A stretch of DNA of 17,904 nt, from contig SLOZ01000385.1 of the NCBI GenBank assembly GCA_007132255.1, forward strand, positions 1-17,904, written 5' to 3'. The notes under the pieces are model-generated. The model saw only the letters and a program-made list of their open reading frames with translations, did no database searches and was not told the origin of the DNA. Below are positions 7,381 through 15,051 of the stretch, one piece after another; the first letter of the stretch is position 1, and each line of letters starts with the position of its first letter. This stretch comes from Limnochordia bacterium. GTDB taxonomy: Bacteria; Bacillota; Limnochordia; Darwinibacteriales; B1SED10-159. A program made the translations under genes and the position numbers.

Positions 7381-8709
7381 TCACCGGACCAAGCAGGGTT
7401 TTTTGGGATCGAAGGTCCAATCGGGAATCAGATACTGCATGGCCACTGCGTCATCACGGTCAGATCCGGTCAAGGTTTGATACAGTTCGTGAGCTTTTTG
7501 CAGTTGCTCCAGGTCGATATCAACCCCCAAACCAGGTCGTTCGGGAACTGCTATGCGACCGTCCTTAATGGTCAAGGGATCTTGCGTTAAACGTTCCTTG
7601 CCCTCTTGCCATATCCAATGTGTATCGATGGCTGTGATCGGGTCAGGAACAGCTGCTGCCACCTGTGTGAACATTGCCAGGGAAATGTCAAAATGGTTGT
7701 TAGAATGCGAACCCCATGTAAGCCCAAACTCGCTGCACAACTGCCCGACTCGAACCGAACCCTCCATAGTCCAAAAGTGTGGATCCGCCAACGGAATATC
7801 CACGGCGTTCAAACTCAACGCATGGCCCAGCTGACGCCAGTCCGTGGCGATCATGTTGGTGGCTGTGGGCAGTCCAGTGGCGCGACGAAATTCCGCCATG
7901 ACTTCCCGGCCAGAGAAGCTGCCTTCGGCACCACATGGATCTTCGCAGTACGCTAAGACATCGCCCAAACCGCTGCAGAGGCGGATGGCTTCTTGCAGAG
8001 GCCAAGCTCCATTAGGATCTAAGGTAATCCTAGCCCTGGGGAATCTGCTTTTCAGGGCCCTTACAGCTTGGATTTCAGCATCACCGGCCATGACGCCGCC
8101 TTTCAGCTTGAAGTCTGCAAATCCATATAAGTCTGCAGCGGCTTCGGCCAGACGTACCACGGCGTCTGCAGTCATGGCCTCTTCCCGGCGCAGCCGATAC
8201 CATTCATGTGCGGCCTCCGGTTCTCGTAGATACGGCAGATCCGTTTTATCCGGATCACCAACATAGAAAAGATAGCCCAGCACGTTGACATCTCGTCGCT
8301 GTTGGCCGTCACCCAACAGCCCAGCCACAGGGACATCCAAATGCTTGCCCAAGAGATCCAACATGGCTGCTTCAATGGCGGTCACAGCATGGATCGTTGT
8401 GCGCCGATCAAAGGTCTGTTGGCCACGGCCTCCAGCGTCGCGGTGACGAAAGGCACTGGCCACTCGTCCGAGAACATTCTTGAACTGCCCCAGCGTCTGC
8501 CCCACCACGTAGGACCGGCTTTCGTCCAGCGTTTGGCGGATCCTCTCCCCGCCAGGAACTTCACCTACACCCAAGTGACCCTGGTCGTCTGTGAGCAGCA
8601 CCACATTCCGGGTGAAAAACGGTGCATGGGCTCCACTCAAATTTAAGAGCATGCTGTCTCGACCTGCCACAGGAACGACCTGCATATCTGCGATGATTGG
8701 TGTCGTCAT
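7381..8709 (-). CDS. gudD: Glucarate dehydratase
   Basis: This 442-residue enolase-superfamily enzyme removes water from D-glucarate (often also L-idarate) to give 5-keto-4-deoxyglucarate in the cytoplasm. Catalytic features are in place: FKLKGG with the K-x-K pair at 201/203, DPNGAW (D231), CEDPCG (E256), ATNMIATDW (N285), and SHSNNHFD with H335/H339, which contains the catalytic histidine. The N-terminal capping domain contains GAHAPFFTRNVVLL and GVGEVPGGE, as in known GudD. Length is normal. AGGAGAGT lies six bases before the ATG. The DapA-like gene ends 49 bases upstream, so the two probably form the hexarate pathway unit. No terminator was found before spoVS. Confidence 0.95.
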   Translation of the reverse strand: MTTPIIADMQVVPVAGRDSMLLNLSGAHAPFFTRNVVLLTDDQGHLGVGEVPGGERIRQTLDESRSYVVGQTLGQFKNVLGRVASAFRHRDAGGRGQQTFDRRTTIHAVTAIEAAMLDLLGKHLDVPVAGLLGDGQQRRDVNVLGYLFYVGDPDKTDLPYLREPEAAHEWYRLRREEAMTADAVVRLAEAAADLYGFADFKLKGGVMAGDAEIQAVRALKSRFPRARITLDPNGAWPLQEAIRLCSGLGDVLAYCEDPCGAEGSFSGREVMAEFRRATGLPTATNMIATDWRQLGHALSLNAVDIPLADPHFWTMEGSVRVGQLCSEFGLTWGSHSNNHFDISLAMFTQVAAAVPDPITAIDTHWIWQEGKERLTQDPLTIKDGRIAVPERPGLGVDIDLEQLQKAHELYQTLTGSDRDDAVAMQYLIPDWTFDPKKPCLVR

Positions 8710-8758
8710 ACGTTTACTCTCCTATCACGTTCCTAAAGTGTACAACACAACGGTCAGT

Positions 8759-9652
8759 CTATAAAAGGCCCAATGTCTGCAGAACAGCCTTTAGTGCTGC
8801 TTGGCGTTCATGACTGCAGTGCGTGATGGGCTTCACCGGAGCACCAACGTCAAGTCCGAGAAGGTTCAAACAATCCTTCATGACCACGGGGAAACTGCCG
8901 TAACTGTACGTGTCCCGTAGAGGCAATAGTTTATATTGAGCGGCCAAGGACCCTGCTAGATCGCCGGCGACAAATTTCTCATAGATCTCAACCACAAGCT
9001 TTGGTGCCACATTAGCGGTCCCGGCCACGCACCCCACTCCACCATGGGATAGAGTTGCATGGATCAGGTAGTCCGAACCGGCCAAGACTTCAAAATCCGG
9101 GATATCCTTGGTGGCGTCAATGAAGCGAATCGTCTGTGGAAAATCTGACGACGTATTCTTGATGCCAACGATATTCTCAATGCTCGCCAACCGCTTCAGC
9201 AGAGGAATCGATATGTTATTGGTCGTCTTTCCCGGGTTGTTATACAGCAGAACAGGAAGTCGCACTGCGTCTGCCACAGCCCGGAAATGTTCATACATCT
9301 CTTCCTCGTTGGGCTGGATGAACATGGGCGTTAAAACTGTCAAGGCGTCGGCACCGACCGCCTCGCCCATCCTAGCGAGCATAACAGCTTCTTTGGTCGT
9401 GATAGCGCTGGCGCCAACATAGACGGGAACGCGTCCGTTGACGTGCTCCACTGTGATCTCTGCGGCTCGCTGCTGGTTGATGGAATCGAAGGCATAGAAC
9501 TCACCGTTACTGCCTAGGACAAAGATACCGTGGACGCCGCCGGCGATGACGTAGTCGATGACTCGCTGCAGGGCGACCTTGTCGACGTTTTCGTGGGCGT
9601 CAACGGGTGTTACGATGGGCGGGATCACACCTCGGATGTGTTGGATGTTCAC
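8759..9652 (-). CDS. DapA-superfamily lyase, probably for the gudD product
   Basis: A (beta/alpha)8 class I aldolase/dehydratase of the DHDPS/NAL superfamily, 297 residues. It has the GSNGEFYAFDS glycine-rich turn, the tyrosine of LLYNNPGKT (Y137) and the Schiff-base lysine of IVGIKNTSSDF (K165). Because gudD follows 49 bases downstream, its substrate is probably 5-keto-4-deoxyglucarate: either dehydration and decarboxylation to 2,5-dioxopentanoate (KdgD-type) or retro-aldol cleavage. A general DapA is less likely. The frame opens at a GTG at 9661, but AGGAGA abuts that codon; the GTG at 9652-9650 sits ten bases from the AGGAG and is my preferred start. The genes for the next pathway steps are not in the window. 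Confidence 0.85.
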   Translation of the reverse strand: MNIQHIRGVIPPIVTPVDAHENVDKVALQRVIDYVIAGGVHGIFVLGSNGEFYAFDSINQQRAAEITVEHVNGRVPVYVGASAITTKEAVMLARMGEAVGADALTVLTPMFIQPNEEEMYEHFRAVADAVRLPVLLYNNPGKTTNNISIPLLKRLASIENIVGIKNTSSDFPQTIRFIDATKDIPDFEVLAGSDYLIHATLSHGGVGCVAGTANVAPKLVVEIYEKFVAGDLAGSLAAQYKLLPLRDTYSYGSFPVVMKDCLNLLGLDVGAPVKPITHCSHERQAALKAVLQTLGLL

Positions 9653-9697
9653 TGGCTGCACTCTCCTCTCGTTTCGCTTCGGTTCACCTAAATAACG

Positions 9698-9703
9698 ATT
9701 ATA
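9698..9703 (-). promoter_or_regulatory. Candidate -10 box for the hexarate cassette
   Basis: A perfect TATAAT on the minus strand lies in the 51-60 base gap after the YdeI-like gene and before the lyase gene. No good -35 hexamer is present at 16-18 bases upstream, so activator dependence or a chance match are both possible. Confidence 0.35.
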
Positions 9704-9712
9704 TTGCTATTG

Positions 9713-10273
9713 CTACATCGGCGGTTTATTCTCATTGAGGCGGGTTACGATCTGTGCCAACCGCCGCTGCTTCGTGTCCTCACGTTTAGCATCGAGAAAG
9801 TGCATTGTGTACGTCCTCTGCATCGACGGTGCCATGGCCTGGAAGTTAGAATAGGCCGGTTCCACACCCCGCAGCCGCTGCGCGAACGCTTCCACATCCT
9901 TCGCAGAAGCTAACACCCGTTCCGGTGTTTCCCATGTTCCATCCAGTTTGGCCCTCTCGATGGCCTGCAGCCCGGATTCGGTCATGTCTCCGTCCGCGAT
10001 AAGCTGTTCAGCCAACTTCCGGTTGCGCTGCGACCAGCGGCTGCCTTTGCGCCGTGGGCTGAATCGTTTCACATAGCGGGTTTCGTCAACGCGCTTAATC
10101 TGGCCATCAATCCAACCAAAACAAAGAGCTTCCAACAAAGCCGCATCCGCTTTGAGGGCACTGATCGCCGCTTGCTTGCCAAACACCACCCAAACCTCTC
10201 CACTGGACGCATGGTGTTCAAGCAGCCACTTCCGGAAGTCCTCCCGATCCCCAAACAGCTTTGCACCTTGCAT
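9713..10273 (-). CDS. YdeI/OmpD-associated family protein
   Basis: The 186-residue protein matches the YdeI/OmpD-associated ("bacteriocin-protection") family. It starts with FGDREDFRKWLLEHHASSGEVWVVFGKQ, carries the conserved core ALCFGWIDGQIKRVDETRYVKRFSPRRKGSRWSQ split over residues 50-82, and has a C-terminal YdeI domain with ..FLDAKREDTKQRRLAQIV. Proteins of this family are soluble and lack a signal peptide here; in enterobacteria a member has been linked to antimicrobial peptide resistance and cell-envelope stress, but the biochemical activity is not established. AGGAGG lies eight bases before the ATG. The gene begins 23 bases after the large surface-protein gene, so the two may share a transcript. 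Confidence 0.88.
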   Translation of the reverse strand: MQGAKLFGDREDFRKWLLEHHASSGEVWVVFGKQAAISALKADAALLEALCFGWIDGQIKRVDETRYVKRFSPRRKGSRWSQRNRKLAEQLIADGDMTESGLQAIERAKLDGTWETPERVLASAKDVEAFAQRLRGVEPAYSNFQAMAPSMQRTYTMHFLDAKREDTKQRRLAQIVTRLNENKPPM

Positions 10274-10296
10274 GGTATGCCCCTCCTCGGAGTCAT

Positions 10297-12237
10297 CTAA
10301 AACCCATCTGGTTCCAGCAGCACTTCCAGGGTCTGCCGTGCCCCCTCTTGAACCACTACGGGAAACACCACTTCCGTTTCATAGCCAATAAGGCGCACTC
10401 GCACAGTGTACTGACCCGCTGGCACATCGCGCAGCGAATAGTCGCCATCAGGGTTGGTCGTAGTTGCTACCACCACATCCATGATAGCAGTGCTTTCTCC
10501 GCGATACAAAACCACACCCGCTCGTTCCAGCGGTTCTCTGGTTTGCGCGTCGCGAACCGTCCCGCCAATGCTGGCTTGGCGCTGCGTTAAGTTAAACTCC
10601 ACAATCCGTCCCGAGCCTCTAACATGGAAACTGCCCGCGTATTCCTCATAGCCCTCGGCCACGGCCGAGAAGCTATACTCCCCGCTGGGCAAATCCACTG
10701 CCGCCAAGCCACCTGGCCCGGTGCTGGTCTCGTAACTCGCCAACTGTCCAACACTCCGTGGTGATTGAGGAACCACCCGAATGCGAGTGCCGGCAAATGG
10801 CGGCGTACTGAAAAACGAGACCGGATAGGCCGTTCCCGTTGGTTCATCAGGAACAGATTCGGGCATGTCGTCGGCTGGATCAGCCTCCACAGTGGGAGCT
10901 GCGGCTTCGAAGGGGTCGTCATCGTCAACCACTGGCTCCTCGACGACCGGGTCATCGATCACCGGTTCATCCATTGCTGGTTCATCCATTGCTGGTTCAT
11001 CCATTGCCGGCTCATCGACTGTTGGCTCAGCGATACCTCCGGCATGATCTGTTTCGCCGGTTTGAGCACCGACATCCGACCCACCGACAGCCGTATCCTC
11101 AGGCCGTGGACCAGCGGGTAACTCACCGGTTTCAAGATCCGCCAGAATGTCATCGGGAAGATCCACTGAAAATTCTTCCGGCAGATCATCGTCGCTGTCT
11201 TCGATGCCTTCGGGTTCCGGAAGAGCGACTTGCGTATCTTCAGGCAGCGTCTCAGCAGGCGAAGCATCGGTGTCGAGTTCCGGCAGCATATCATCGAGAA
11301 GGTCCACGAAGAGTTCCTCAAGCGGATCGTCTGCGATGATCTCGGACTCCGGAGCAGCGAGTTCAGGCGGCTCTTCTGCGTACAGCGCCTGGATTGTTAA
11401 AGCGCTCTCGATACGATCAGGTGTTACACTCCAACCTCGAAACTCGTAGCCAGGACGCGTGGGCTCTTCAGGAAGCACTGGTGACTGTCCATGGCTCACC
11501 GATTGGACGTCCAGGACCTGGCCGTCCCAGTCTACGAACTCTACGCGATGCTCCACAGCCTCATACTGTGCCGTCACCTGTCCCCTGCTGGTTATATCTG
11601 TAAGGTCAGCATTCCAGCCGACAAAGTCGTACCCCTCTCGCTGCCGTGGTTCTGGGGGGTCAGCCTCTCCGCCATGCGGAACCATCTGCACTTGGATAAT
11701 TCGTCCGTCCCAATCTCTAAATGTGATCTCGTAAACTCGACTCTCATAACGAGGAGAAACATCCAATGATGCCGTAACATACTCAATGGATGGTTCCCAG
11801 CGTAAGAATAGGTACCCATCCCGCTGCGGAAGAACTGGCGGAACGGCAGGCGTCCCATGGGCAACCTCCTGGACCTCAAGAATGTCATCGTCCCAATCCC
11901 TAAAGGTCACCGTGTGACGATCGCGAACAAGTTGAGCCGTAATAAACACATCGCGCCCAGGCATGGTTAACACAGTATGGGCGGCCGTTTCATCGCCAAG
12001 GTGGCCTGCATTGGTATGCCAGCGCACGAAATCAAAGCCGGCGGCTGGTTCTACCCGCAGTTCAACATCCTGGCCAGGCCGATAGCGATGGATCCCTAAT
12101 TCAGGAGACGTCTGCCCGGCGCCATCCACCATGATCTGCATGCGATAGGTAGGGAGCAGGATTCCCGAAACGTAAAGCATAAACAAAGCTGCTGCGAGAG
12201 CTGCTAAGAACAACAGACTTCGAGTCCATCCCTTCAT
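10297..12237 (-). CDS. Membrane-anchored InlB-repeat surface protein with acidic linker
   Basis: The 646-residue product has an N-terminal membrane segment (residues 7-29, uncleaved anchor or signal). A divergent InlB-type module follows (31-104; YRPGQDVELRVEPAAGFDFVRW), then three Listeria-Bacteroides repeats (about 107-165, 168-226 and 229-287), each running V-x-F-x-D-W-D then HG..P..P.R.GY.F.GW. Residues 287-468 are very acidic and include a 47-residue internal duplication and a PAMDE-type pentapeptide run (409-425). The C-terminus has a PEGA-like beta module (about 470-551) and a carboxypeptidase-regulatory-like module (555-643; GGTVRDAQTREPL, DGDYSLRDVPAGQYTVRV). There is no LPxTG or S-layer anchor. 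GGAGGT lies about eight bases before the ATG. It is most likely an extracytoplasmic adhesive or scaffolding protein; the ligand is unknown. Confidence 0.85.
   Translation of the reverse strand: MKGWTRSLLFLAALAAALFMLYVSGILLPTYRMQIMVDGAGQTSPELGIHRYRPGQDVELRVEPAAGFDFVRWHTNAGHLGDETAAHTVLTMPGRDVFITAQLVRDRHTVTFRDWDDDILEVQEVAHGTPAVPPVLPQRDGYLFLRWEPSIEYVTASLDVSPRYESRVYEITFRDWDGRIIQVQMVPHGGEADPPEPRQREGYDFVGWNADLTDITSRGQVTAQYEAVEHRVEFVDWDGQVLDVQSVSHGQSPVLPEEPTRPGYEFRGWSVTPDRIESALTIQALYAEEPPELAAPESEIIADDPLEELFVDLLDDMLPELDTDASPAETLPEDTQVALPEPEGIEDSDDDLPEEFSVDLPDDILADLETGELPAGPRPEDTAVGGSDVGAQTGETDHAGGIAEPTVDEPAMDEPAMDEPAMDEPVIDDPVVEEPVVDDDDPFEAAAPTVEADPADDMPESVPDEPTGTAYPVSFFSTPPFAGTRIRVVPQSPRSVGQLASYETSTGPGGLAAVDLPSGEYSFSAVAEGYEEYAGSFHVRGSGRIVEFNLTQRQASIGGTVRDAQTREPLERAGVVLYRGESTAIMDVVVATTTNPDGDYSLRDVPAGQYTVRVRLIGYETEVVFPVVVQEGARQTLEVLLEPDGF
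10962..11015. repeat. 15-bp tandem repeat coding for a five-residue unit
   Basis: Three near-identical copies of a 15-base unit (CATCCATTGCTGGTT on the plus strand, one with a single change) and flanking degenerate copies encode the D-E-P-A-M unit in the acidic linker. The near identity at DNA level points to recent slippage, so copy number may vary between strains. Confidence 0.8.
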
Positions 12238-12660
12238 AATCCGGCACCTCCATACAGCCTAGTTGTAGTTAATATTCTGCGGACGTGACCATATACCTGT
12301 CATTTGTTAGCGGATTGGACCTGGAATCATGGAAATCCGGCGGCAGGAATGTCCACCGGACCGATGAGACCCACTGCTTGGACTGTTGGGTGTCCGGAAC
12401 ACCGGATCTTCATGAAATATCCAAGGGTGCCTTACACTCTGGTCATATCAAACTGAACTGCGAGGAGCACGGCCAATATAAACTTACAGAGTCAACTGGG
12501 ACCGGATGCACACCTCTACTTTTCGAAATCCATGGTCCATGCTGCCCCGAGGATGTACAGGTGAAGGATAACGTCTAGTGCCTAAATCTACGATGACCTC
12601 GCTGGCATAGCAGTCACGATGTGAAGTCCGCACATCATCGGTTTCTGCTCCAGAGCGCGC
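12238..12660. other. Long gap, no convincing gene
   Basis: About 420 bases between the surface-protein start and the lipoprotein terminator. A plus-strand frame of 97 codons is open at 12285-12578 and has several cysteines (CLDCW, C-x-E-H-G, GPCCPED), but no ribosome binding site is seen before its ATG and I recognise no family; I do not call it a gene. The minus strand shows no protein remnant. The 5' untranslated region and promoter of the surface-protein gene must lie here, but I could not pick a convincing promoter. Confidence 0.45.
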
Positions 12661-12686
12661 AAAAGCAGCCGTTCCTGTGGCTGCTT
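12661..12686 (-). terminator. Terminator after the lipoprotein gene
   Basis: On the minus strand AAGCAGCC pairs perfectly with GGCTGCTT across an eight-base loop and ends in four T residues. It lies 125 bases past the lipoprotein stop. The short T-run makes it a modest terminator. Confidence 0.55.
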
Positions 12687-12811
12687 GGTTGCTGTGTTCT
12701 TTCGAAATGGTTGGCGAAATCTAGAGGGCTCGGGAGTCAAGTTGGACAACCATTGGTCCTTGAAAGGCGTCTTGGCCGCAGGGGTGCACGGCGGAGACAC
12801 TAGTGTCTGGC

Positions 12812-13213
12812 TCAACGATGCCGTGAACCCACGTTGTTGTATTCGATGGTTATCTGGCCATCGAAAGCATCAAACGTTTCGATGACGATCAGGTAGTCTC
12901 CAGGCTCCAACTCCACAGCGAGTCGTTCGCGGATAAGGTCGCCCGCCAGCATGAAGTATGTGTTCTGAGCTTCCTCCAACGAAATCACTGCAGTTCCGCG
13001 TTCAATCTCAACTGCCACATCAAACTCATACTCCGAAGCCTGCTTGACACGGAAGATCTTGGTATCATAACTGCTGCTGTGTCCAAAGGAACGGCTGATC
13101 GTACCGGTGTCTCGAGCACGAGAGTGGCTGACGGCTGTTCCCGGCAGGTTGAGTTGACAACCTGGGATCAACAGCAAAGGTACCAGCAGCACAACGAATA
13201 TGGGCCATCGCAA
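12812..13213 (-). CDS. Small lipoprotein, unrecognised
   Basis: The protein begins with a short basic N-terminus, a hydrophobic stretch and the lipobox LLIPGC, so it should be lipid-anchored outside the membrane. The mature part (about 115 residues) starts Ser/Thr-rich, then is mostly beta strand (YDTKIFRVKQ, YEFDVAVEIERGTAVISL, LAVELEPGDYLIVIETFDAFDGQITIEY). This resembles a small beta-sandwich such as the pre-peptidase C-terminal type, though I cannot assign it. I prefer the TTG at 13213-13211 because GGGGTGAT precedes it by four bases, as GGTGAT does before the MFS gene, and it gives a normal 18-residue signal. The alternative ATG at 13234 has no ribosome binding site and adds seven residues. 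The 46-residue membrane protein gene lies immediately upstream. Confidence 0.7.
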   Translation of the reverse strand: MRWPIFVVLLVPLLLIPGCQLNLPGTAVSHSRARDTGTISRSFGHSSSYDTKIFRVKQASEYEFDVAVEIERGTAVISLEEAQNTYFMLAGDLIRERLAVELEPGDYLIVIETFDAFDGQITIEYNNVGSRHR

Positions 13214-13255
13214 TCCAATCACCCCTTGAGTCATTTATCCGGCCATGACTCGTGG

Positions 13256-13396
13256 TCACTTAGGATCTTCTTGAGGACGCAGGCTCTTGATTTCTTCGTC
13301 CAATCGGTCAACTTCCTTCTTGAGCGTGCCAACTTGTGCCAAGGCACCTAGAGCAAAGACAAAGGCTATGGGGGCTAACAGACCAATTATTTCCAT
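13256..13396 (-). CDS. 46-residue membrane and coiled-coil miniprotein
   Basis: A short gene with an excellent ribosome binding site (AAGGAGG, seven bases before ATG). The product is a hydrophobic N-terminal segment (MEIIGLLAPIAFVFALGALA) followed by a charged heptad stretch (LKKEVDRLDEEIKSL) and a polar tail, i.e. one membrane helix and a short cytoplasmic coiled coil. Similar tiny proteins are common in Bacillota and usually have no assigned function. It lies 22-43 bases upstream of the lipoprotein gene on the same strand, and a candidate promoter with a palindrome stands just before it, so the two are probably one unit. Confidence 0.75.
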   Translation of the reverse strand: MEIIGLLAPIAFVFALGALAQVGTLKKEVDRLDEEIKSLRPQEDPK

Positions 13397-13424
13397 AGGA
13401 ATACCTCCTTGTCGTTCTGCCTAC

Positions 13425-13453
13425 ATTGTATCGTCTGGCACGTCGTGCCGTAA
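13425..13453 (-). promoter_or_regulatory. Candidate promoter with a palindrome in its spacer
   Basis: Minus-strand TTACGG (13453-13448) and TACAAT (13430-13425) are separated by exactly 17 bases, about 30 bases before the 46-residue gene. The -10 is a five-of-six match and the -35 is weak. The spacer holds a perfect interrupted palindrome, GGCACG-A-CGTGCC (13437-13449), a natural position for a repressor. Confidence 0.5.
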
Positions 13454-13648
13454 CCATCTCCGGGTGTAGTTTTGCTCGGTCTCAGGGTGGATGTGGACAC
13501 CTCTGTGCCCTGTCGGTCCCTTACACACAGAGTGAAGAAAGCCGTCCTGGGCGATGTAGCCTATCCGCTACCGCTGAGTCGCTGCACTGCTTGCGCAGCG
13601 TTTTCCTCTACCTTTTCCGTTGACTGCGTAGGTTTCACAACAATAGCA

Positions 13649-13657
13649 TGGTATAAT
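13649..13657 (+). promoter_or_regulatory. Extended -10 promoter of the MFS gene
   Basis: TGGTATAAT gives a TG-n extension and a perfect -10 hexamer 46 bases before the start codon. A TTGACT further upstream (13620) is too far away to be a partner -35, which fits an extended -10 type promoter. Confidence 0.65.
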
Positions 13658-13702
13658 AATGAGCAACCCGAAATACTATTGAGAATTCCTAGAGGTGATC
13701 CC

Positions 13703-14965
13703 ATGAATCCGCGCGCCCTGCGTTTAGCCGTGGGCTGCTTGATTATTGTCATGATGACCATCGGCTGTTACGTTTGCATGGCCGTCTATCTCCTGCCCAT
13801 CAGCCAAGCCATGGATTTATCCATCGGACAGGTATCGCTTCTCTTTACCTTTGGCAGCCTCGCTAGTGTTATCACATCATTGGTCGTAGGCAAACTTCTG
13901 CAGCGTTTTCCAGTGCGACTGCTCGTGGCGGCAAGCGGCGTGCTGCTGACAGTCTTTTTCTTTACCATCTTCCTCAGCACCAACATCTTCTTGATCTATG
14001 CCGGAGCCTTTTTGTTTGGCATTGCTTTGATTCTATCTGGGTTTACCATGGCCCAAGTCCTAATCACATGGTGGTTTATCCGAAACCGCGCCAAAGTCAT
14101 GAGTTTCATGAACATAGGCCTTGGTTTGTTTGGTGTTATCGTCGTTCCGATCGTCGCCAATCTCATCAATGTGTTGGGGTTACAGCAGACCGCTCTTCTG
14201 CAGGGGCTGATCATGGGTGGCTCCATTGTACTGGCCAGCATCTTTTTGCTGTCAGAACACCCGGACACATATGGTCTCAAACCCGTGGGATACGCAGACT
14301 CCGCAGTGGCGGCTGCGGCGGGAACTCCGGCACCTTACGAAAGCCAGCTAAGCGTCAAACAGCTCCGGCGCTTCCCGTCTTTTTGGATGATTCTCATCGG
14401 TTCCGTATTTGTGGCCGGGGCCGGAACCGGCTTCATGAATACGGCTGCCGCCTTTTACGCAAACATGGGCTTGAGCGCCGTGACGGCAAGTTACTGCATT
14501 TCCATTTACAATGCTTCGAAGTTGTTTTGGTCTCCGTTTTATGGCACTCTGACCGACCGGCACGGTCCAGGCACAGCTTCGGTTATCTGCGGCCTGATTA
14601 CGGCTGCGATCTTTTTTGCTTCGCCGCTGCTCAGCGGGTTTGCCGGAGCCGTTATGGTTGCTGTCTTCGTGGCCTGCGGAAGTTTCGGTGGAATGTTAGG
14701 CGCCGTCAGCTTCGCCACGGTCTTCGGCACGAAGGAAGCTGGCAACCTCATCGGTTACGCCCACGCGGCCACAAGCCTCGGCGCCATGCTGGGAGCCCCC
14801 ATCGCTGGGTTCCTGTTCGATGCCACCAATAGCTATACCATTTATATGATGCTGGCCGGAACGTCGATGCTGATCACCACTGTTCTAGTGGGTCTGGGCA
14901 CCAGTAAGAAAGCTGTTCAAAGGGTTAAGGATCGCGAAATCGAACTTACGGAACTCTCTGCGTAG
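13703..14965 (+). CDS. MFS transporter, OFA-like branch
   Basis: The 420-residue protein has about twelve membrane helices in two halves with a central loop (about residues 190-215). The first half shows a long first helix, YLLPISQAMDLSIGQVSLLFTFGSLASVITSLVVGKL, then the basic loop LLQRFPVRLL, the MFS motif-A area. The second half has a similar FYGTLTDRHGPG loop. The pattern is that of monocarboxylate/oxalate-formate-antiporter-like MFS proteins, though substrate cannot be told. The start is the ATG at 13703, three bases after AGAGGTGAT and 46 bases after the extended -10. The frame is open upstream to 13472, but those 77 codons do not resemble membrane protein and carry no ribosome binding site. 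It is the only clear plus-strand gene and ends before the shared terminator. Confidence 0.9.
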   Translation: MNPRALRLAVGCLIIVMMTIGCYVCMAVYLLPISQAMDLSIGQVSLLFTFGSLASVITSLVVGKLLQRFPVRLLVAASGVLLTVFFFTIFLSTNIFLIYAGAFLFGIALILSGFTMAQVLITWWFIRNRAKVMSFMNIGLGLFGVIVVPIVANLINVLGLQQTALLQGLIMGGSIVLASIFLLSEHPDTYGLKPVGYADSAVAAAAGTPAPYESQLSVKQLRRFPSFWMILIGSVFVAGAGTGFMNTAAAFYANMGLSAVTASYCISIYNASKLFWSPFYGTLTDRHGPGTASVICGLITAAIFFASPLLSGFAGAVMVAVFVACGSFGGMLGAVSFATVFGTKEAGNLIGYAHAATSLGAMLGAPIAGFLFDATNSYTIYMMLAGTSMLITTVLVGLGTSKKAVQRVKDREIELTELSA

Positions 14966-15005
14966 CAGGATCGGCAGGACTGATGGTATCTCCGTGCAAT
15001 CAAAT

Positions 15006-15034
15006 GACCCCCGGCTCGTATCGAGTCGGGGGTC
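15006..15034. terminator. Shared terminator hairpin between the MFS gene and valS
   Basis: GACCCCCGGCTCG pairs with CGAGTCGGGGGTC (one G-U pair) across a three-base loop, giving a 13-pair stem between two convergent genes. The T-runs are short on both sides (TTGCTT on plus, ATTTGATT on minus), so it probably stops both transcripts but incompletely. Confidence 0.75.
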
Positions 15035-15051
15035 TTGCTTCGCATTCACCG

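Noticed and set aside
10865..11047. Plus-strand frame with a striking S-S-I-A-G-S repeat
   Set aside because: It is the antisense shadow of the acidic repeat linker on the minus strand, whose gene has a good ribosome binding site and clear domains.
12285..12578. 97-codon plus-strand frame with several cysteines
   Set aside because: No ribosome binding site before its ATG and no recognisable family; kept only as a note on the gap.
13472..13702. N-terminal extension of the MFS transporter
   Set aside because: The promoter (-10 at 13652) and the GGTGAT ribosome binding site place the start at 13703; the upstream codons are not membrane-like.
14068..14832. 254-codon second frame inside the MFS gene
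   Set aside because: Arg/His-rich shadow frame of a high-quality membrane protein gene, with no family match.
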